NCBI GenBank assembly: GCA_003577275.1
Contig: QEVO01000001.1
Span: 744,001-808,000, forward strand
Direction of reading: 5' to 3'
DNA: 64,000 nucleotides
Origin: Pseudomonadota bacterium
GTDB lineage: Bacteria > Pseudomonadota > Alphaproteobacteria > Sphingomonadales > Govanellaceae
Shown: positions 9,522-18,025 of the stretch, one piece after another
Layout: every line of letters starts with the position of its first letter
Numbering within the stretch: position 1 is the first letter of the stretch
Made by a program: the position numbers and the translations under genes
The notes under the pieces: generated by a model
Seen by the model: the letters and a program-made list of their open reading frames with translations, nothing else
The model's database searches: none
Told to the model about the DNA's origin: nothing

Positions 9522-9900
9522 TGGCCCCTCAGCTCGAACCGACAGCCAAAGAGACGTTACGCCTGCCAACCAAGAAGAACATGGCCTGCTGTGCGTCAAC
9601 GACCCGCCGCGATTCCCCAACCCCGGCCTTATGGCACAAGATCGTGCACCCGGCAGGTATAAAACCACAATATCTTCGACTCGTCACCTGTTTTCTCCGC
9701 GCCGGCATCAAGGCGCCAGCCGTTCATGGCGGGTCTTTCTTGTAAGGCGATCTCCATCGCCTCAAACCCACGAAAAAACTAAAAGCAAGAATCGGACCAC
9801 AGCAAAACAGCCCGAACAAAAGCCGAGAATTCCGCGGGATTCTCTTGCAATTAGGATGCGTTCGAAATTGCCAGGTGTAAAACTTGCCGACAGGCAACGC
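9522..9900. other. Intergenic region between the small membrane protein and phoB
   Basis: No credible gene is seen in these 379 bp. Reading the - strand just after the phoB stop there is a short hairpin TTGCC-TGTC-GGCAA followed by GTTTT (about 9881-9897), and further on a GAGAAT/ATTCTC stem (about 9829-9845) before T-rich sequence. Either could terminate the pho transcript, but both stems are short. The left part should hold the promoter of the small membrane-protein gene; no clear -35/-10 pair was recognised. Confidence 0.4.
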
Positions 9901-10590
9901 TCAGGTATCGGCATCCAGGGCATAGCCGGCGGCGCGGACGGTGCGGATGACATCCTTGCCGCCGCCGCGGTTGAGCGCCTTGCGCAGCCGGCGGATATGG
10001 ACGTCCACCGTCCGCAGCTCCACATAGACGTCATGCCCCCACACGGCGTCCAGCAGTTGCTCGCGGGAGAATACCCGGCGGGGGTGCTCCATGAAATGAC
10101 GCAGGAGACGGAATTCGGTGGGACCGAGATGGAGGGGCGCGCCATCCCGCGTCACCTTGTGTGACGTGGCATCAAGGACGATGCCATCAAAGTGCAGGCT
10201 TTGACCCGACAGGGCCGGGCGGATGCGCCGCAAAATGGCATGAATTCGGGCAATCAGTTCCCGGGGCGAGAACGGCTTGGTCAGATAATCATCGGCCCCG
10301 GTATCAAGTCCGCGCACCCGATCGGCCTCCTCGGCCCGGGCGGTAAGCATGATTACCGGCACGTTGGCGGTGGCCGGCGCGCGGCGCAACCGGCGGCAGA
10401 TTTCGATGCCCGACAGGCTGGGCAGCATCCAATCGAGGATAATAAGATCGGGCGGCATCTCCAAGGCTTGGGCCAACCCGTCCTCGCCGTCGCTGGCGAC
10501 CGTTACCGCAAAGCCCTCCTGCTCGAGGTTATAGCGAATGAGCTCGGTCAAGCTTAAGTCGTCTTCGATGAGGAGGAGGCGGGCGGTCAT
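9901..10590 (-). CDS. phoB: Phosphate regulon response regulator PhoB
   Basis: An OmpR/PhoB-family response regulator, 229 residues. The receiver domain has the acidic pair Glu9/Asp10-Asp11 (LLLIEDD), phosphoacceptor Asp53 (LIILDWMLP) and Lys of LTKPFSP; the winged-helix domain follows from about 130 (LGPTEFRLLRHFMEHPRRVFSREQLLDAVWG). When phosphorylated by PhoR it binds PHO boxes, one of which is seen before pstS. The start at 10590 is chosen because the receiver fold begins there; the ORF extension upstream overlaps phoU and is not protein-like. It is the last gene of the pst-pho block, 14 bp after phoU. Confidence 0.96.
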   Translation of the reverse strand: MTARLLLIEDDLSLTELIRYNLEQEGFAVTVASDGEDGLAQALEMPPDLIILDWMLPSLSGIEICRRLRRAPATANVPVIMLTARAEEADRVRGLDTGADDYLTKPFSPRELIARIHAILRRIRPALSGQSLHFDGIVLDATSHKVTRDGAPLHLGPTEFRLLRHFMEHPRRVFSREQLLDAVWGHDVYVELRTVDVHIRRLRKALNRGGGKDVIRTVRAAGYALDADT

Positions 10591-10604
10591 GGTAGGAGCG
10601 TCTC

Positions 10605-11324
10605 CTATCGAACGGTCGGCGGCGTCACCGAAATCGTTGCCGACTCGTCGCCCTTCGGCCGGTCCTGATCCAGGCGATTGCCGGTGACGAGATAATAGAC
10701 GATCTCGGCGATGTTGGTGACATGATCGCCGATACGTTCGATATTCTTCGATACGAACAGCAGATGGGTGCACGGCGTGATCAGCCGCGGATTTTCCATC
10801 ATATAGGTCAACAGTTCGCGAAACAGGCTGCTGTTTAAGCCATCGATCGCCTTGTCGCTCTGCCAGACCATCATCGCCTTGTCGCTGTCGCGATCAATGA
10901 AGGCGTCCATGGCATCCTTAAGCATGGTCTTGGCATGAGCCGCCATTTGCGGAATGATGACGGCGGTTTTAATGGGCTCGCTTTGATTCAATACCAAGGA
11001 TCGTTTGGCGATATTCTTGCCGTAGTCGCCGATGCGCTCCAAAATTGAGGAGATTTTCAAGGCGGAGACGATTTCGCGCAGATCGTCGGCCATCGGCGAG
11101 CGGAGCGCGATGAGTTCGATGGCCGTCTGCTCGGCCTCATTTTCCATGATATCGAGAGCTTTATCAGCGGCGATGACTTGCCGCGCGATGTCATCGTTGC
11201 GCTTGATCAGCGCGCTGACGCCGTCAGAAATCTGCGTTTCAGCCAGGCCGGCCATGCGCGTAATCAGGCTACGCAGGCGGTTTAAATCTTCATCATAGGA
11301 GCGAACGGTGTGGCGATGAACCAT
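10605..11324 (-). CDS. phoU: Phosphate transport system regulator PhoU
   Basis: A 239-residue all-helical protein with two PhoU repeats. It conveys the transport state of PstSCAB to PhoR and damps the phosphate response. Typical features are SYDEDLNRLRSLITRMAGLAE at the N-terminus, IALRSPMADDLREIVSALKI in repeat one, with its acidic metal-binding residues, and NIERIGDHVTNIAEIVYYLV in repeat two. It sits between pstB (14 bp upstream) and phoB (14 bp downstream), the usual order. Confidence 0.96.
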   Translation of the reverse strand: MVHRHTVRSYDEDLNRLRSLITRMAGLAETQISDGVSALIKRNDDIARQVIAADKALDIMENEAEQTAIELIALRSPMADDLREIVSALKISSILERIGDYGKNIAKRSLVLNQSEPIKTAVIIPQMAAHAKTMLKDAMDAFIDRDSDKAMMVWQSDKAIDGLNSSLFRELLTYMMENPRLITPCTHLLFVSKNIERIGDHVTNIAEIVYYLVTGNRLDQDRPKGDESATISVTPPTVR

Positions 11325-11338
11325 GGCGGTAGTCTCCG

Positions 11339-12163
11339 TCAGCCGTAGCGGCCGGTAATGTAATCCTTGGTTTTTTCATTCCTAGGATTGGTGAAAATCT
11401 GCGCCGTCGGGCCGTATTCCATCAATACCCCGAGGTGGAAGAAGGCGGTTCTTTGCGATACCCGCGCCGCCTGCTGCATCGAATGGGTGACGATTACGAT
11501 GGCATAGCGGGTTCGCAACTCATCGATCAGTTCCTCGATCCGGGCTGTGGCGATGGGGTCCAAGGCGGAGCAGGGTTCGTCCATCAAAATGACTTCGGGA
11601 TCGACGGCAATGGCGCGGGCGATGCACAAGCGTTGCTGCTGGCCGCCCGACAGAGCGGTGCCGGGCTCATCCATGCGATCCTTGACTTCATCCCAAAGCC
11701 CGGATTTTTGCAGGCTGGTAATGACGATTTCGTCTAGCTCGCCGCTGTTGGCGGCTTGGCCATGGATACGCGGGCCATAAGCAACATTGTCATAGATTGA
11801 TTTTGGGAACGGATTGGGCTTTTGGAACACCATGCCGACCCTGGCGCGCAAATGGACGGGATCGATGGCGGGATCATAAATATCGCTGCCGTCAAGGGTA
11901 ATCTGCCCGCTGACGCGGCAGCCATCGATCACATCATTCATGCGATTAAAGCAGCGCAGGAAAGTGGATTTGCCGCAGCCGGACGGTCCGATGAATGCGG
12001 TTACGGTCTTGTCCAGAATATCAACGCTGACGTCATTCAAGGCAAGTTTGTCGCCGTAATGCACAGACACATTGCGGGCTTGAATTTTGGTGTCCTGCAT
12101 GGGGGCATCCTGGATAAGGCTTGCCATGCTCGGTTTTCCTAATGTCAATTCGGCAACATCCAT
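11339..12163 (-). CDS. pstB: Phosphate ABC transporter ATP-binding protein PstB
   Basis: ATPase subunit of the high-affinity phosphate importer, 274 residues. It has Walker [11 protein letters not shown], signature [17 protein letters not shown], Walker [14 protein letters not shown] and the PstB-specific [21 protein letters not shown]. Met13 (12127) is an alternative start with AGGA upstream; 12163 is the longest form. Unlike in most pst operons it is separated from pstA by 306 bp, caused by the inserted element at 12183-12458, so its supply may depend on read-through of that element. Confidence 0.95.
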   Translation of the reverse strand: MDVAELTLGKPSMASLIQDAPMQDTKIQARNVSVHYGDKLALNDVSVDILDKTVTAFIGPSGCGKSTFLRCFNRMNDVIDGCRVSGQITLDGSDIYDPAIDPVHLRARVGMVFQKPNPFPKSIYDNVAYGPRIHGQAANSGELDEIVITSLQKSGLWDEVKDRMDEPGTALSGGQQQRLCIARAIAVDPEVILMDEPCSALDPIATARIEELIDELRTRYAIVIVTHSMQQAARVSQRTAFFHLGVLMEYGPTAQIFTNPRNEKTKDYITGRYG

Positions 12164-12182
12164 GACTCTAATCGCCTTTCGG

Positions 12183-12458
12183 TTAGACCCTTCTTCGACC
12201 AGATTTGGACAATTCTGTTTGCCGTCAACGCGCGCGGCCCGACAGGAGGCCGGCGCAGGGCGTAGCGGAACCTACGGCCAAGCCGGCCGACGCAGCGGAC
12301 GCCCGTTGCCGGCAAACCCAGGCGGGACGGGCGGATTTGCGCCCATATCGGCGCACAGCCTCTTGACCGTACGTCCGGTACGCTCGGCGGGGCTGTGCTT
12401 GATCTGATCATAAATCCGCTCCGTCAGAATGGCCATATCTGGTCGAAGAAGGGTCTAA
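12183..12458. mobile_element. MITE-like element with 22-bp perfect terminal inverted repeats
   Basis: The left end 12183-12204 (begins TTAGACCCTTCTTCGACC) and right end 12437-12458 are exact inverted copies over 22 bp, and over about 26 bp with one mismatch. The enclosed ~230 bp has no transposase that I can recognise; the longest frame from within (start 12436, - strand, MAILTERIYDQIKHSPAERT...) stops after about 54 codons. TA at each inner edge (12184-12185 and 12456-12457) would fit a TA-duplicating transposon such as IS630 or IS5-type. Removing it leaves 30 bp between pstA and pstB, a normal operon spacing. Confidence 0.75.
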
Positions 12459-12469
12459 ATGCAATGGCG

Positions 12470-13765
12470 TCACCATTTTCGCTCGAACCTTTGACGCAGG
12501 ATAATGGCGGTGATGTTCATGACCAATAGAAAGCCGATCAGCACCAAAATGGCGGCGGAGGTGCGGGCGGCGAAGCCGCGTTCGGGACTGTCGGCCCAGA
12601 TAAAGATTTGCGTCGGCAGAGCGGTCGCCGGATCCATCAAGCCGCCGGGGTCCGAAGTGATGAAGGCATTCATGCCGATGAGGAGCAGAGGCGCGGTTTC
12701 GCCCAACGCCCGCGCCAAGCCGATAATGGCGCCGGTCATGACGCCGGGCAGGGACAGCGGCAGGACGTGATGGAACACCACTTGCTGGCGCGACGCGCCC
12801 AGCCCCAGCGCCGCTTCGCGGATGCTGGGCGGCACCGCCTTCAGGGCCACCCGGGTGGCGATGATGATGGTCGGCAGCGTCATCAAGGAAAGCACGATGC
12901 CGCCGACCAGCGGCGCGGAGCGGGGCAGCCCCATGAACTGCAAAAACAGCGCCAAGCCCAATAGCCCGAACACCACCGAAGGGATCGCCGCCAGATTGTT
13001 GATGTTCACTTCGATGAAGTCGGTAATCTTGTTCCTTGCGGCGAATTCCTCAAGATAGATGGCGGCGGCGATGCCGGCGGGAAAGCTGATCAGAAAACAA
13101 ACCGCCAAGGCATAGAAGGAGCCGGCGATGGCGCCCTTCAAGCCCGCAAGTTCAGGAAAGCGGCTGTCGGAATTGAAAAACAAGGCCCAGTTGAACGGCG
13201 CCGTGATGCGGCCGGAGGCTGCCAGCGCATCATACCAGGCAATTTGCTGATCGCTGATCTTGCGCTGATCTTCCGGCAGTTGGCGGGAAATGACGCCTTT
13301 GTGGAGCTGGTCCACCATATCGGTGGCCGGAACCTTAAGAGAGACGGTCTGGCCGATAAGCCGGGGGTTGGCGGTCACTTCGTCGCGCAGCATATATTGC
13401 GCACCGTTGCTGATCAGGCCCTGCAAGGCGCGCTGTTGCCGGGGGTTTTTAACCTCGGGAAACAGCGTAAGCAGGCTCTCCTTGATGACGGCGCGGTAAT
13501 TGCCGGTCTCCGGGCTGTCCGCCTCGATGTCGGCGGGATCCAAATAAACATCGAGCGTGACATGGGTTTGCACGAAGGATGGATAACCGGTCATGATGAG
13601 CGAGACAAAGAGCGTCGCCAGCATGGCCACCGCCAGGCCGATGGCGACGAGGCCATAAAGCCGCAAGCGCAAATCCGCCGCCTTGCGCCGCCGCACTCTG
13701 TTCATGGCCTCCTTGGTCAGAAAGAAGGACATGGGCGTCTGGGATGGCGAGGCGGGATTATTCAT
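12470..13765 (-). CDS. pstA: Phosphate ABC transporter permease PstA
   Basis: Inner-membrane permease of the Pst importer, 431 residues, longer than the ~280-300 of E. coli because of a ~200-residue N-terminal part: one membrane segment (about 35-58), then a predicted periplasmic region. The C-terminal half has about five more segments and the permease loop ALGLGASRQQVVFHHVLPLSLPGVMTG. Start ATG 13765 overlaps the pstC end by 8 bp; the frame stays open to 13807 but the extension lies inside pstC. Large PstA/PstC are usual in alphaproteobacteria. Confidence 0.93.
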   Translation of the reverse strand: MNNPASPSQTPMSFFLTKEAMNRVRRRKAADLRLRLYGLVAIGLAVAMLATLFVSLIMTGYPSFVQTHVTLDVYLDPADIEADSPETGNYRAVIKESLLTLFPEVKNPRQQRALQGLISNGAQYMLRDEVTANPRLIGQTVSLKVPATDMVDQLHKGVISRQLPEDQRKISDQQIAWYDALAASGRITAPFNWALFFNSDSRFPELAGLKGAIAGSFYALAVCFLISFPAGIAAAIYLEEFAARNKITDFIEVNINNLAAIPSVVFGLLGLALFLQFMGLPRSAPLVGGIVLSLMTLPTIIIATRVALKAVPPSIREAALGLGASRQQVVFHHVLPLSLPGVMTGAIIGLARALGETAPLLLIGMNAFITSDPGGLMDPATALPTQIFIWADSPERGFAARTSAAILVLIGFLLVMNITAIILRQRFERKW

Positions 13766-15137
13766 ACATTTCCCTATATTTCCGCACGATCCTAAGGGCG
13801 ATGACATTCAAGCACAGCGTTACGGCAAACAGCACCAGACCCAGCGCAAAGGCTGCCAGCGTCTTGGGGCTGTCAAATTCGGTGTCGCCGATGAGCAAGG
13901 TGACGATTTGCACGGTCACCGTGGTCACCGCCTCAAACGGGTTGGCGGTGAGATTGGCGATGAGCCCGGCCGCCATCACCACGATCATGGTCTCGCCGAT
14001 GGCGCGGCTGATGGCCAGGAGAAAACCGCCGACGATGCCCGGCAGCGCCGCCGGCAGCAACACCGATACGATGGTTTCCGCCTTGGTGGCGCCCAGGGCA
14101 TAGGCGCCGTCGCGCATCGCCTGCGGCACGGCGCGAATGGCGTCATCGGACAGGGAGGAAATGAACGGCACGATCATGATCCCCATCACCAACCCCGCCG
14201 CCAGGGCGCTGTTGGGCGCCATCTCGATGCCAAGGCGCTGGCCGAAAGCGGTGATCGCCGGCGCCACGACCAGCACCGCAAAAAAACCGTAGACCACCGT
14301 GGGGATGCCGGACAGGATCTCCAGGGTCGGCTTGATGACGGCGCGGGTTTTCGGCTCGGCGTATTCCACCAGATAAATGGCGCTGAAAAGCCCGATCGGA
14401 CCGGCCACCAGAATGGCGACGACGGCGATCAATAACGTTCCGGTAAATACCGGAATGGCGCCGAACGCGCCCAACCCCGCCACTTGATCCGCGCGCAGAG
14501 GAATTTGCGGCTCCCAGTTGAGCCCGAAGAAGAATTCATGCCACGGGACAAGTTCAAAAAATCTATAGGCCTCAAACAGTAGCGAGAAAACGATGCCGAG
14601 CGTGGTCAGAATGGCCACCAGGGAGCAGAAAATCATCAGACCGCTGACAATGCGCTCCACCCGTTGGCGGGCGCGGAACTCCACGGCGAGTTTACGATGC
14701 GCCAGATAGAGGGCGACGAACGCAATCCCTAGTCCGCCGGCAAAGAGCGCATACTGGCCAAGCTGCCGCCATTCTTTGTATTGCTCCGCCGCTGCAAGTA
14801 TAGTCGGGCTAGGCTCGCCAAAAATGCGGCCGTCGGCGACGGTTTTTATTTCGCTTAAGATCAGGTCAAGCGCGCCTTTGTCCATGCCGATGGTGGCTTC
14901 GGCGGGCAAGCTCGACATCACCAGCCGATCGATGAGCGGCTGCTGACATAAGCTCCAGATCAGCAAGAAGGCTATGGAGGGAAGCGCCACCCGCAACGCC
15001 ACGTAAGCGCCATGATAGGACGGCAGGGAATGGAGCCGGGATGACGCGCCAACCGCCAAGGCGCGGGCGCGGGCATTGAACAGGAAAAAGCTCGCCATGG
15101 AAAGCGCCAGCAGACACAGGAGGGTGGTTATGAACAT
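13758..15137 (-). CDS. pstC: Phosphate ABC transporter permease PstC
   Basis: Partner permease of PstA, 459 residues, again with an extended N-terminal region (membrane segments near 2-22 and 45-65, then a loop with KEWRQLGQYALFAGG). The core permease domain follows (FGAIPVFTGTLLIAVVAILVAGPIGLFSAIYLVEYA), with the typical loop ALGATKAETIVSVLLPAALPGIVGGFLLAISRAIGET. It lies 115 bp after pstS, beyond a strong hairpin, and overlaps pstA by 8 bp. Confidence 0.94.
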   Translation of the reverse strand: MFITTLLCLLALSMASFFLFNARARALAVGASSRLHSLPSYHGAYVALRVALPSIAFLLIWSLCQQPLIDRLVMSSLPAEATIGMDKGALDLILSEIKTVADGRIFGEPSPTILAAAEQYKEWRQLGQYALFAGGLGIAFVALYLAHRKLAVEFRARQRVERIVSGLMIFCSLVAILTTLGIVFSLLFEAYRFFELVPWHEFFFGLNWEPQIPLRADQVAGLGAFGAIPVFTGTLLIAVVAILVAGPIGLFSAIYLVEYAEPKTRAVIKPTLEILSGIPTVVYGFFAVLVVAPAITAFGQRLGIEMAPNSALAAGLVMGIMIVPFISSLSDDAIRAVPQAMRDGAYALGATKAETIVSVLLPAALPGIVGGFLLAISRAIGETMIVVMAAGLIANLTANPFEAVTTVTVQIVTLLIGDTEFDSPKTLAAFALGLVLFAVTLCLNVIALRIVRKYREMYE

Positions 15138-15186
15138 CTGGCGGCTCTCTTATTGCGACCTTCTTTGGTAGTGCCTGCTATCAGCT

Positions 15187-15222
15187 AGGGCCGCCACAAT
15201 GGTTTTTGCTTGTGGCGGCCCT
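15187..15222 (-). terminator. Strong hairpin between pstS and pstC (attenuator or mRNA-stabilising stem)
   Basis: A perfect 13-bp stem AGGGCCGCCACAA / TTGTGGCGGCCCT with a 10-base loop lies 31 bp after the pstS stop. No long T run follows on the - strand. Such stems after pstS commonly make the binding protein more abundant than the permeases, by partial termination or by protecting the upstream mRNA; that role here is inferred. Confidence 0.7.
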
Positions 15223-15252
15223 TTCACACGCATCGATGTTAAATCAACCCTA

Positions 15253-16290
15253 CTACTTTGCCGGCGCCGCCATGGGCTTTGCTTGCAGCACCGCTTTTTG
15301 CACCACTGCGCGCTTGGCGTCCGGCAGCGGCACCAAGCCGCGCTCGTGCAGATAGCCGTCAGCTCCCAGCGCCGCATCGCTCACATACTCGGCGATGAAT
15401 TCATTAAAGCCCTTGATCGCCCGGCGGTGGGCGTTCTTGAAGTACATGTAAATGGGGCGGGAGATGCCGTAGCTGCCGTTGGCGATGGTCTCAAAGGACG
15501 GCGCCACGCCGGCAATGGTTACTGCCGATAGACTGTCCTGGTTCTCATAAAGGAACGAATACCCGAAGATGCCCAGCGCCGTTGGATCGCTGTTCAGGCG
15601 CTGCACGATCAGGTTGTCATTTTCGCCGGCCTCGATGAACGGACCATCCTGCCGCATGCGGGCGCAGACTTCCTTGGCCTTGTCCTTATCCAGCGTTTTG
15701 ATTTCAGCAAAACCCTTGCAGCCTTCTTCCATGACCAGTTCGACAAAGGCGTCCCGCGTGCCGGAGGTGGGCGGCGGGCCATAGACGCGAATGGCCATGG
15801 CGGGCAGTTTGGCATCGATTTGATTCCAGGTTTTGTACGGGTTGGCCACCAGCTTGCCTTTGATCGGCACTTCGGCCGCCAACGCCAGGTAAAGCTGCCG
15901 CTTTGTCAGGTCTATGGCCTTGGCCTTGCGGGAGTGGGCGACGGACAGGCCGTCAAAGCCGATCATGGCTTCGGATATATTGGTGACGCCGTTCTTCGTG
16001 CACTGGTCCCACTCCGACTTCTTCATGGCGCGGGAAGCGCCGGTGGCGTCCGGGTGGGACGGGCCGATGCCCTGGCAGAAAATCTTCATGCCGCCGCCGG
16101 TGCCCGTGGACTCGACCACGGGCGCCACATTGCCGGTTGCATTGCCGAATTCCTCGGCAACCGCCTGGCTATAAGGAAATACCGTAGACGACCCGACGAC
16201 GCGGATTTGGTCGCGGGCTGCCGCCTCGCCGGTCCACGCCATGGCGCCAGCGCCTATGCCAAACGCCACGATGAGAGAATGTTTCAGCAC
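15253..16290 (-). CDS. pstS: Phosphate-binding protein PstS
   Basis: Periplasmic phosphate-binding component of PstSCAB, 345 residues with a signal peptide (about 1-25, ending GEAAA). The phosphate-site motifs are visible: RVVGSSTVFPYSQAVAEEFG at the start of the mature protein, ESTGTGGGMKIFCQG, and PPPTSGTRDAFVE. Two Cys in the second lobe may form a disulfide. It is the first gene behind the PHO box and is followed by a strong hairpin, consistent with high expression under phosphate limitation. Confidence 0.95.
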   Translation of the reverse strand: MLKHSLIVAFGIGAGAMAWTGEAAARDQIRVVGSSTVFPYSQAVAEEFGNATGNVAPVVESTGTGGGMKIFCQGIGPSHPDATGASRAMKKSEWDQCTKNGVTNISEAMIGFDGLSVAHSRKAKAIDLTKRQLYLALAAEVPIKGKLVANPYKTWNQIDAKLPAMAIRVYGPPPTSGTRDAFVELVMEEGCKGFAEIKTLDKDKAKEVCARMRQDGPFIEAGENDNLIVQRLNSDPTALGIFGYSFLYENQDSLSAVTIAGVAPSFETIANGSYGISRPIYMYFKNAHRRAIKGFNEFIAEYVSDAALGADGYLHERGLVPLPDAKRAVVQKAVLQAKPMAAPAK

Positions 16291-16398
16291 GTTTATTCTC
16301 CGTATAAATAAGCTGCGGCTCAGGGGAGACCTCCTGAGCGCTGCCCATGGCGGCCTCCTGCCGACGTTCGGACCCTAGGCGCAGGCAATGACTCAATT

Positions 16399-16416
16399 AC
16401 GACAGACTTGTGACAG
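16399..16416 (-). promoter_or_regulatory. PHO box upstream of pstS
   Basis: On the - strand CTGTCACAAGTCTGTCGT matches the PhoB consensus of two CTGTCAT-like 7-mers spaced by 4 bases. Further related units continue with the same 11-bp period on both sides (CGTAACA before, GAGTCAT after). The box lies about 110 bp before the pstS start and begins only 6 bases from the phoR stop codon, so phosphate-starvation control of pstS-phoB is expected. Confidence 0.85.
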
Positions 16417-16421
16417 TTTTG

Positions 16422-17723
16422 TTACGCTGCAGGCGCGGCGGCGTTGGACGGCAGGTAGACCGTCACCGTCGTGCCCAGTCCAGGCACGCTGTCGATGGCG
16501 AGCGCTCCCCGGTGGCGGGAGACGATGTGCTTGACGATGGCAAGACCCAGGCCGGTGCCGCCGAGCTTGCGCGAACGGGCGCTGTCCACCCGGTAGAACC
16601 GTTCGGTCAGGCGCGGGATGTGCTCAGGAGGAATGGCCTCGCCCTGGTTGAAGACGGTCACGGCGACGCCGCCCTCCGAGCGCCCGGGGATGCGCTCCAC
16701 CGGCTGCGCGGTGATGTCCACCGGCGTGCCGGCGCGGCCGTATTTGATGGCGTTGTCGATCAGGTTTTGAAACACCTGCACCAGTTGGTCGCGATCGGCT
16801 CGCGCCGGCGGCAGCGCGGCGGCAAGCGACAGGCGGATTTCCGGCGCGTCCTTTTTACCGCGCGGCGCCATGGTATTGACGATGTTCTCTAAAAGCGGCG
16901 CCAGATCAACCGCGCCGCCGGGCGGCAGGTGTTCGTCCAATTCGATGCGCGACAGGGATAACAGATCTTCAATAAGCCGCAGCATGCGGGCCGCTTCCTC
17001 GCCCATGATGGCCAGGAACCGGCGGCGGGCTTCGGCATCATTGGCCGCCGGCCCAGCCAGGGTTTCGATAAAGCCGGCGATGGTCGCCAATGGGGTGCGC
17101 AATTCATGACTGGCGTTGGCGACGAAATCGGCGCGCATTTTTTCAACCCGCTTCATTTTCGTCAGATCGAGGATCGACGCCAGGACAAAACGGGCCGTCG
17201 CGTCCTCCTCGCCGGCTTCGATGATGCCGGCGCGCATCATGCAGGCCCTCTCCACCGGGTCGAGAAGGGTGAACTCCCGCTCCGCCGGCTGTCCGCTGGC
17301 GATGGCGGCGTCGAGCGCCTCGAGGGCGGCGGGATGACGCACATAGAAGGAGATATCTTTGCCGACGATGGCTTCGCCCACCAGGGTGCGGGCGGCGCGG
17401 TTGGCATGCAAAACCCGTCGCTTCATGTCGAGGAGAAGGAGAGGGTCGGCCATGCCGTCGACGATGCGGACGAGCGCAAGCGGCGCCGCGCCGCCACGCT
17501 CACGCCCGCCAGCGCCGATGCGGAGACGTCGTCGCTCCCGCAGGATATCGGCCCGATAGCGGGCCAGAAGCCACAACAGTGAAATCGCCGCCGTACCCCA
17601 CAGAACCACCATGGCGATCCGGTCAACGCGCCCGACAGCGCTTAATGTCAGAATCGCCAATAGGAACGGCAGGGCGGTGGCCGCTATCCGGATATAGTCG
17701 ATATCTGGGTTTTCCTGCCGCAT
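16422..17723 (-). CDS. phoR: Phosphate regulon sensor histidine kinase PhoR
   Basis: Membrane-bound histidine kinase, 433 residues from ATG 17723 (a GTG at 17747 would add 8). Two membrane segments lie at about 15-55, followed by a PAS domain (about 85-185, VRIVDGMADPLLLLDMKRRV). The HisKA box NASHELRTPLATIAGF carries the phosphorylated His (about residue 206), and the ATPase domain shows NLIDNAIKYG, RKLGGTGLGLAIVKHI and the glycine-rich end. It phosphorylates PhoB when phosphate is low. It lies upstream of pstS on the same strand, with its own transcription start presumed. Confidence 0.94.
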   Translation of the reverse strand: MRQENPDIDYIRIAATALPFLLAILTLSAVGRVDRIAMVVLWGTAAISLLWLLARYRADILRERRRLRIGAGGRERGGAAPLALVRIVDGMADPLLLLDMKRRVLHANRAARTLVGEAIVGKDISFYVRHPAALEALDAAIASGQPAEREFTLLDPVERACMMRAGIIEAGEEDATARFVLASILDLTKMKRVEKMRADFVANASHELRTPLATIAGFIETLAGPAANDAEARRRFLAIMGEEAARMLRLIEDLLSLSRIELDEHLPPGGAVDLAPLLENIVNTMAPRGKKDAPEIRLSLAAALPPARADRDQLVQVFQNLIDNAIKYGRAGTPVDITAQPVERIPGRSEGGVAVTVFNQGEAIPPEHIPRLTERFYRVDSARSRKLGGTGLGLAIVKHIVSRHRGALAIDSVPGLGTTVTVYLPSNAAAPAA

Positions 17724-18025
17724 CCGCCCGCCCGTCCCGCTGTGCACCCCTTAGTTTTACAAGCAATGGCGGTGATATGTTATGGTTTTTTGTCGTCGTT
17801 TCCGGATGCTCAAATTGAATTTCAAGTGTCGGAATTTTTTACGTTGACGTGTGAATGGCAACGGATCAAAATTACTAATATATTGATTTTAACTGAAAAA
17901 TCATTTTTGGCTTAAATCTTGCTAGGATAGAGGATGAATTCTCTGGCCCACGGGGGCAGCGGCGGCTTTGATGGCGCGTTGGCCGTAGGGGTGGTAAGGT
18001 TGCATTAGGCTTGTCGGAGTAGCGT
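17724..18025. other. AT-rich divergent promoter region between phoR and the HPr-rel-A cassette
   Basis: About 300 bp with no gene. Bases 17760-17930 are much richer in A and T than the surroundings, as expected for a regulated promoter with upstream activator or IHF sites. It contains the sigma-54 promoter candidate at 17907-17923 (listed separately). The leader from about 17935 to 18025 is GC-rich again. Confidence 0.6.
17907..17923 (+). promoter_or_regulatory. Sigma-54 (RpoN) promoter candidate
   Basis: TTGGCTTAAATCTTGCT has GG (17909-17910) and GC (17921-17922) exactly 10 bases apart, with the TGGC...TTGC core of the -24/-12 consensus. Transcription would begin near 17934, about 90 bp before the first gene of the small-protein/PqqD/HprK-like/nucleotidyltransferase operon. 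The AT-rich 140 bp upstream leaves room for an enhancer-binding activator, but no activator site was identified. Confidence 0.7.

Noticed and set aside
9632..9648. Sigma-54 promoter at GGCACAAGATCGTGC
   Set aside because: GG and GC are 11 bases apart instead of 10 and no gene follows in a suitable position.
12205..12436. Transposase fragment inside the pstA-pstB insertion
   Set aside because: Short frames on both strands show no DDE motif or similarity that I recognise, so it is called MITE-like only.
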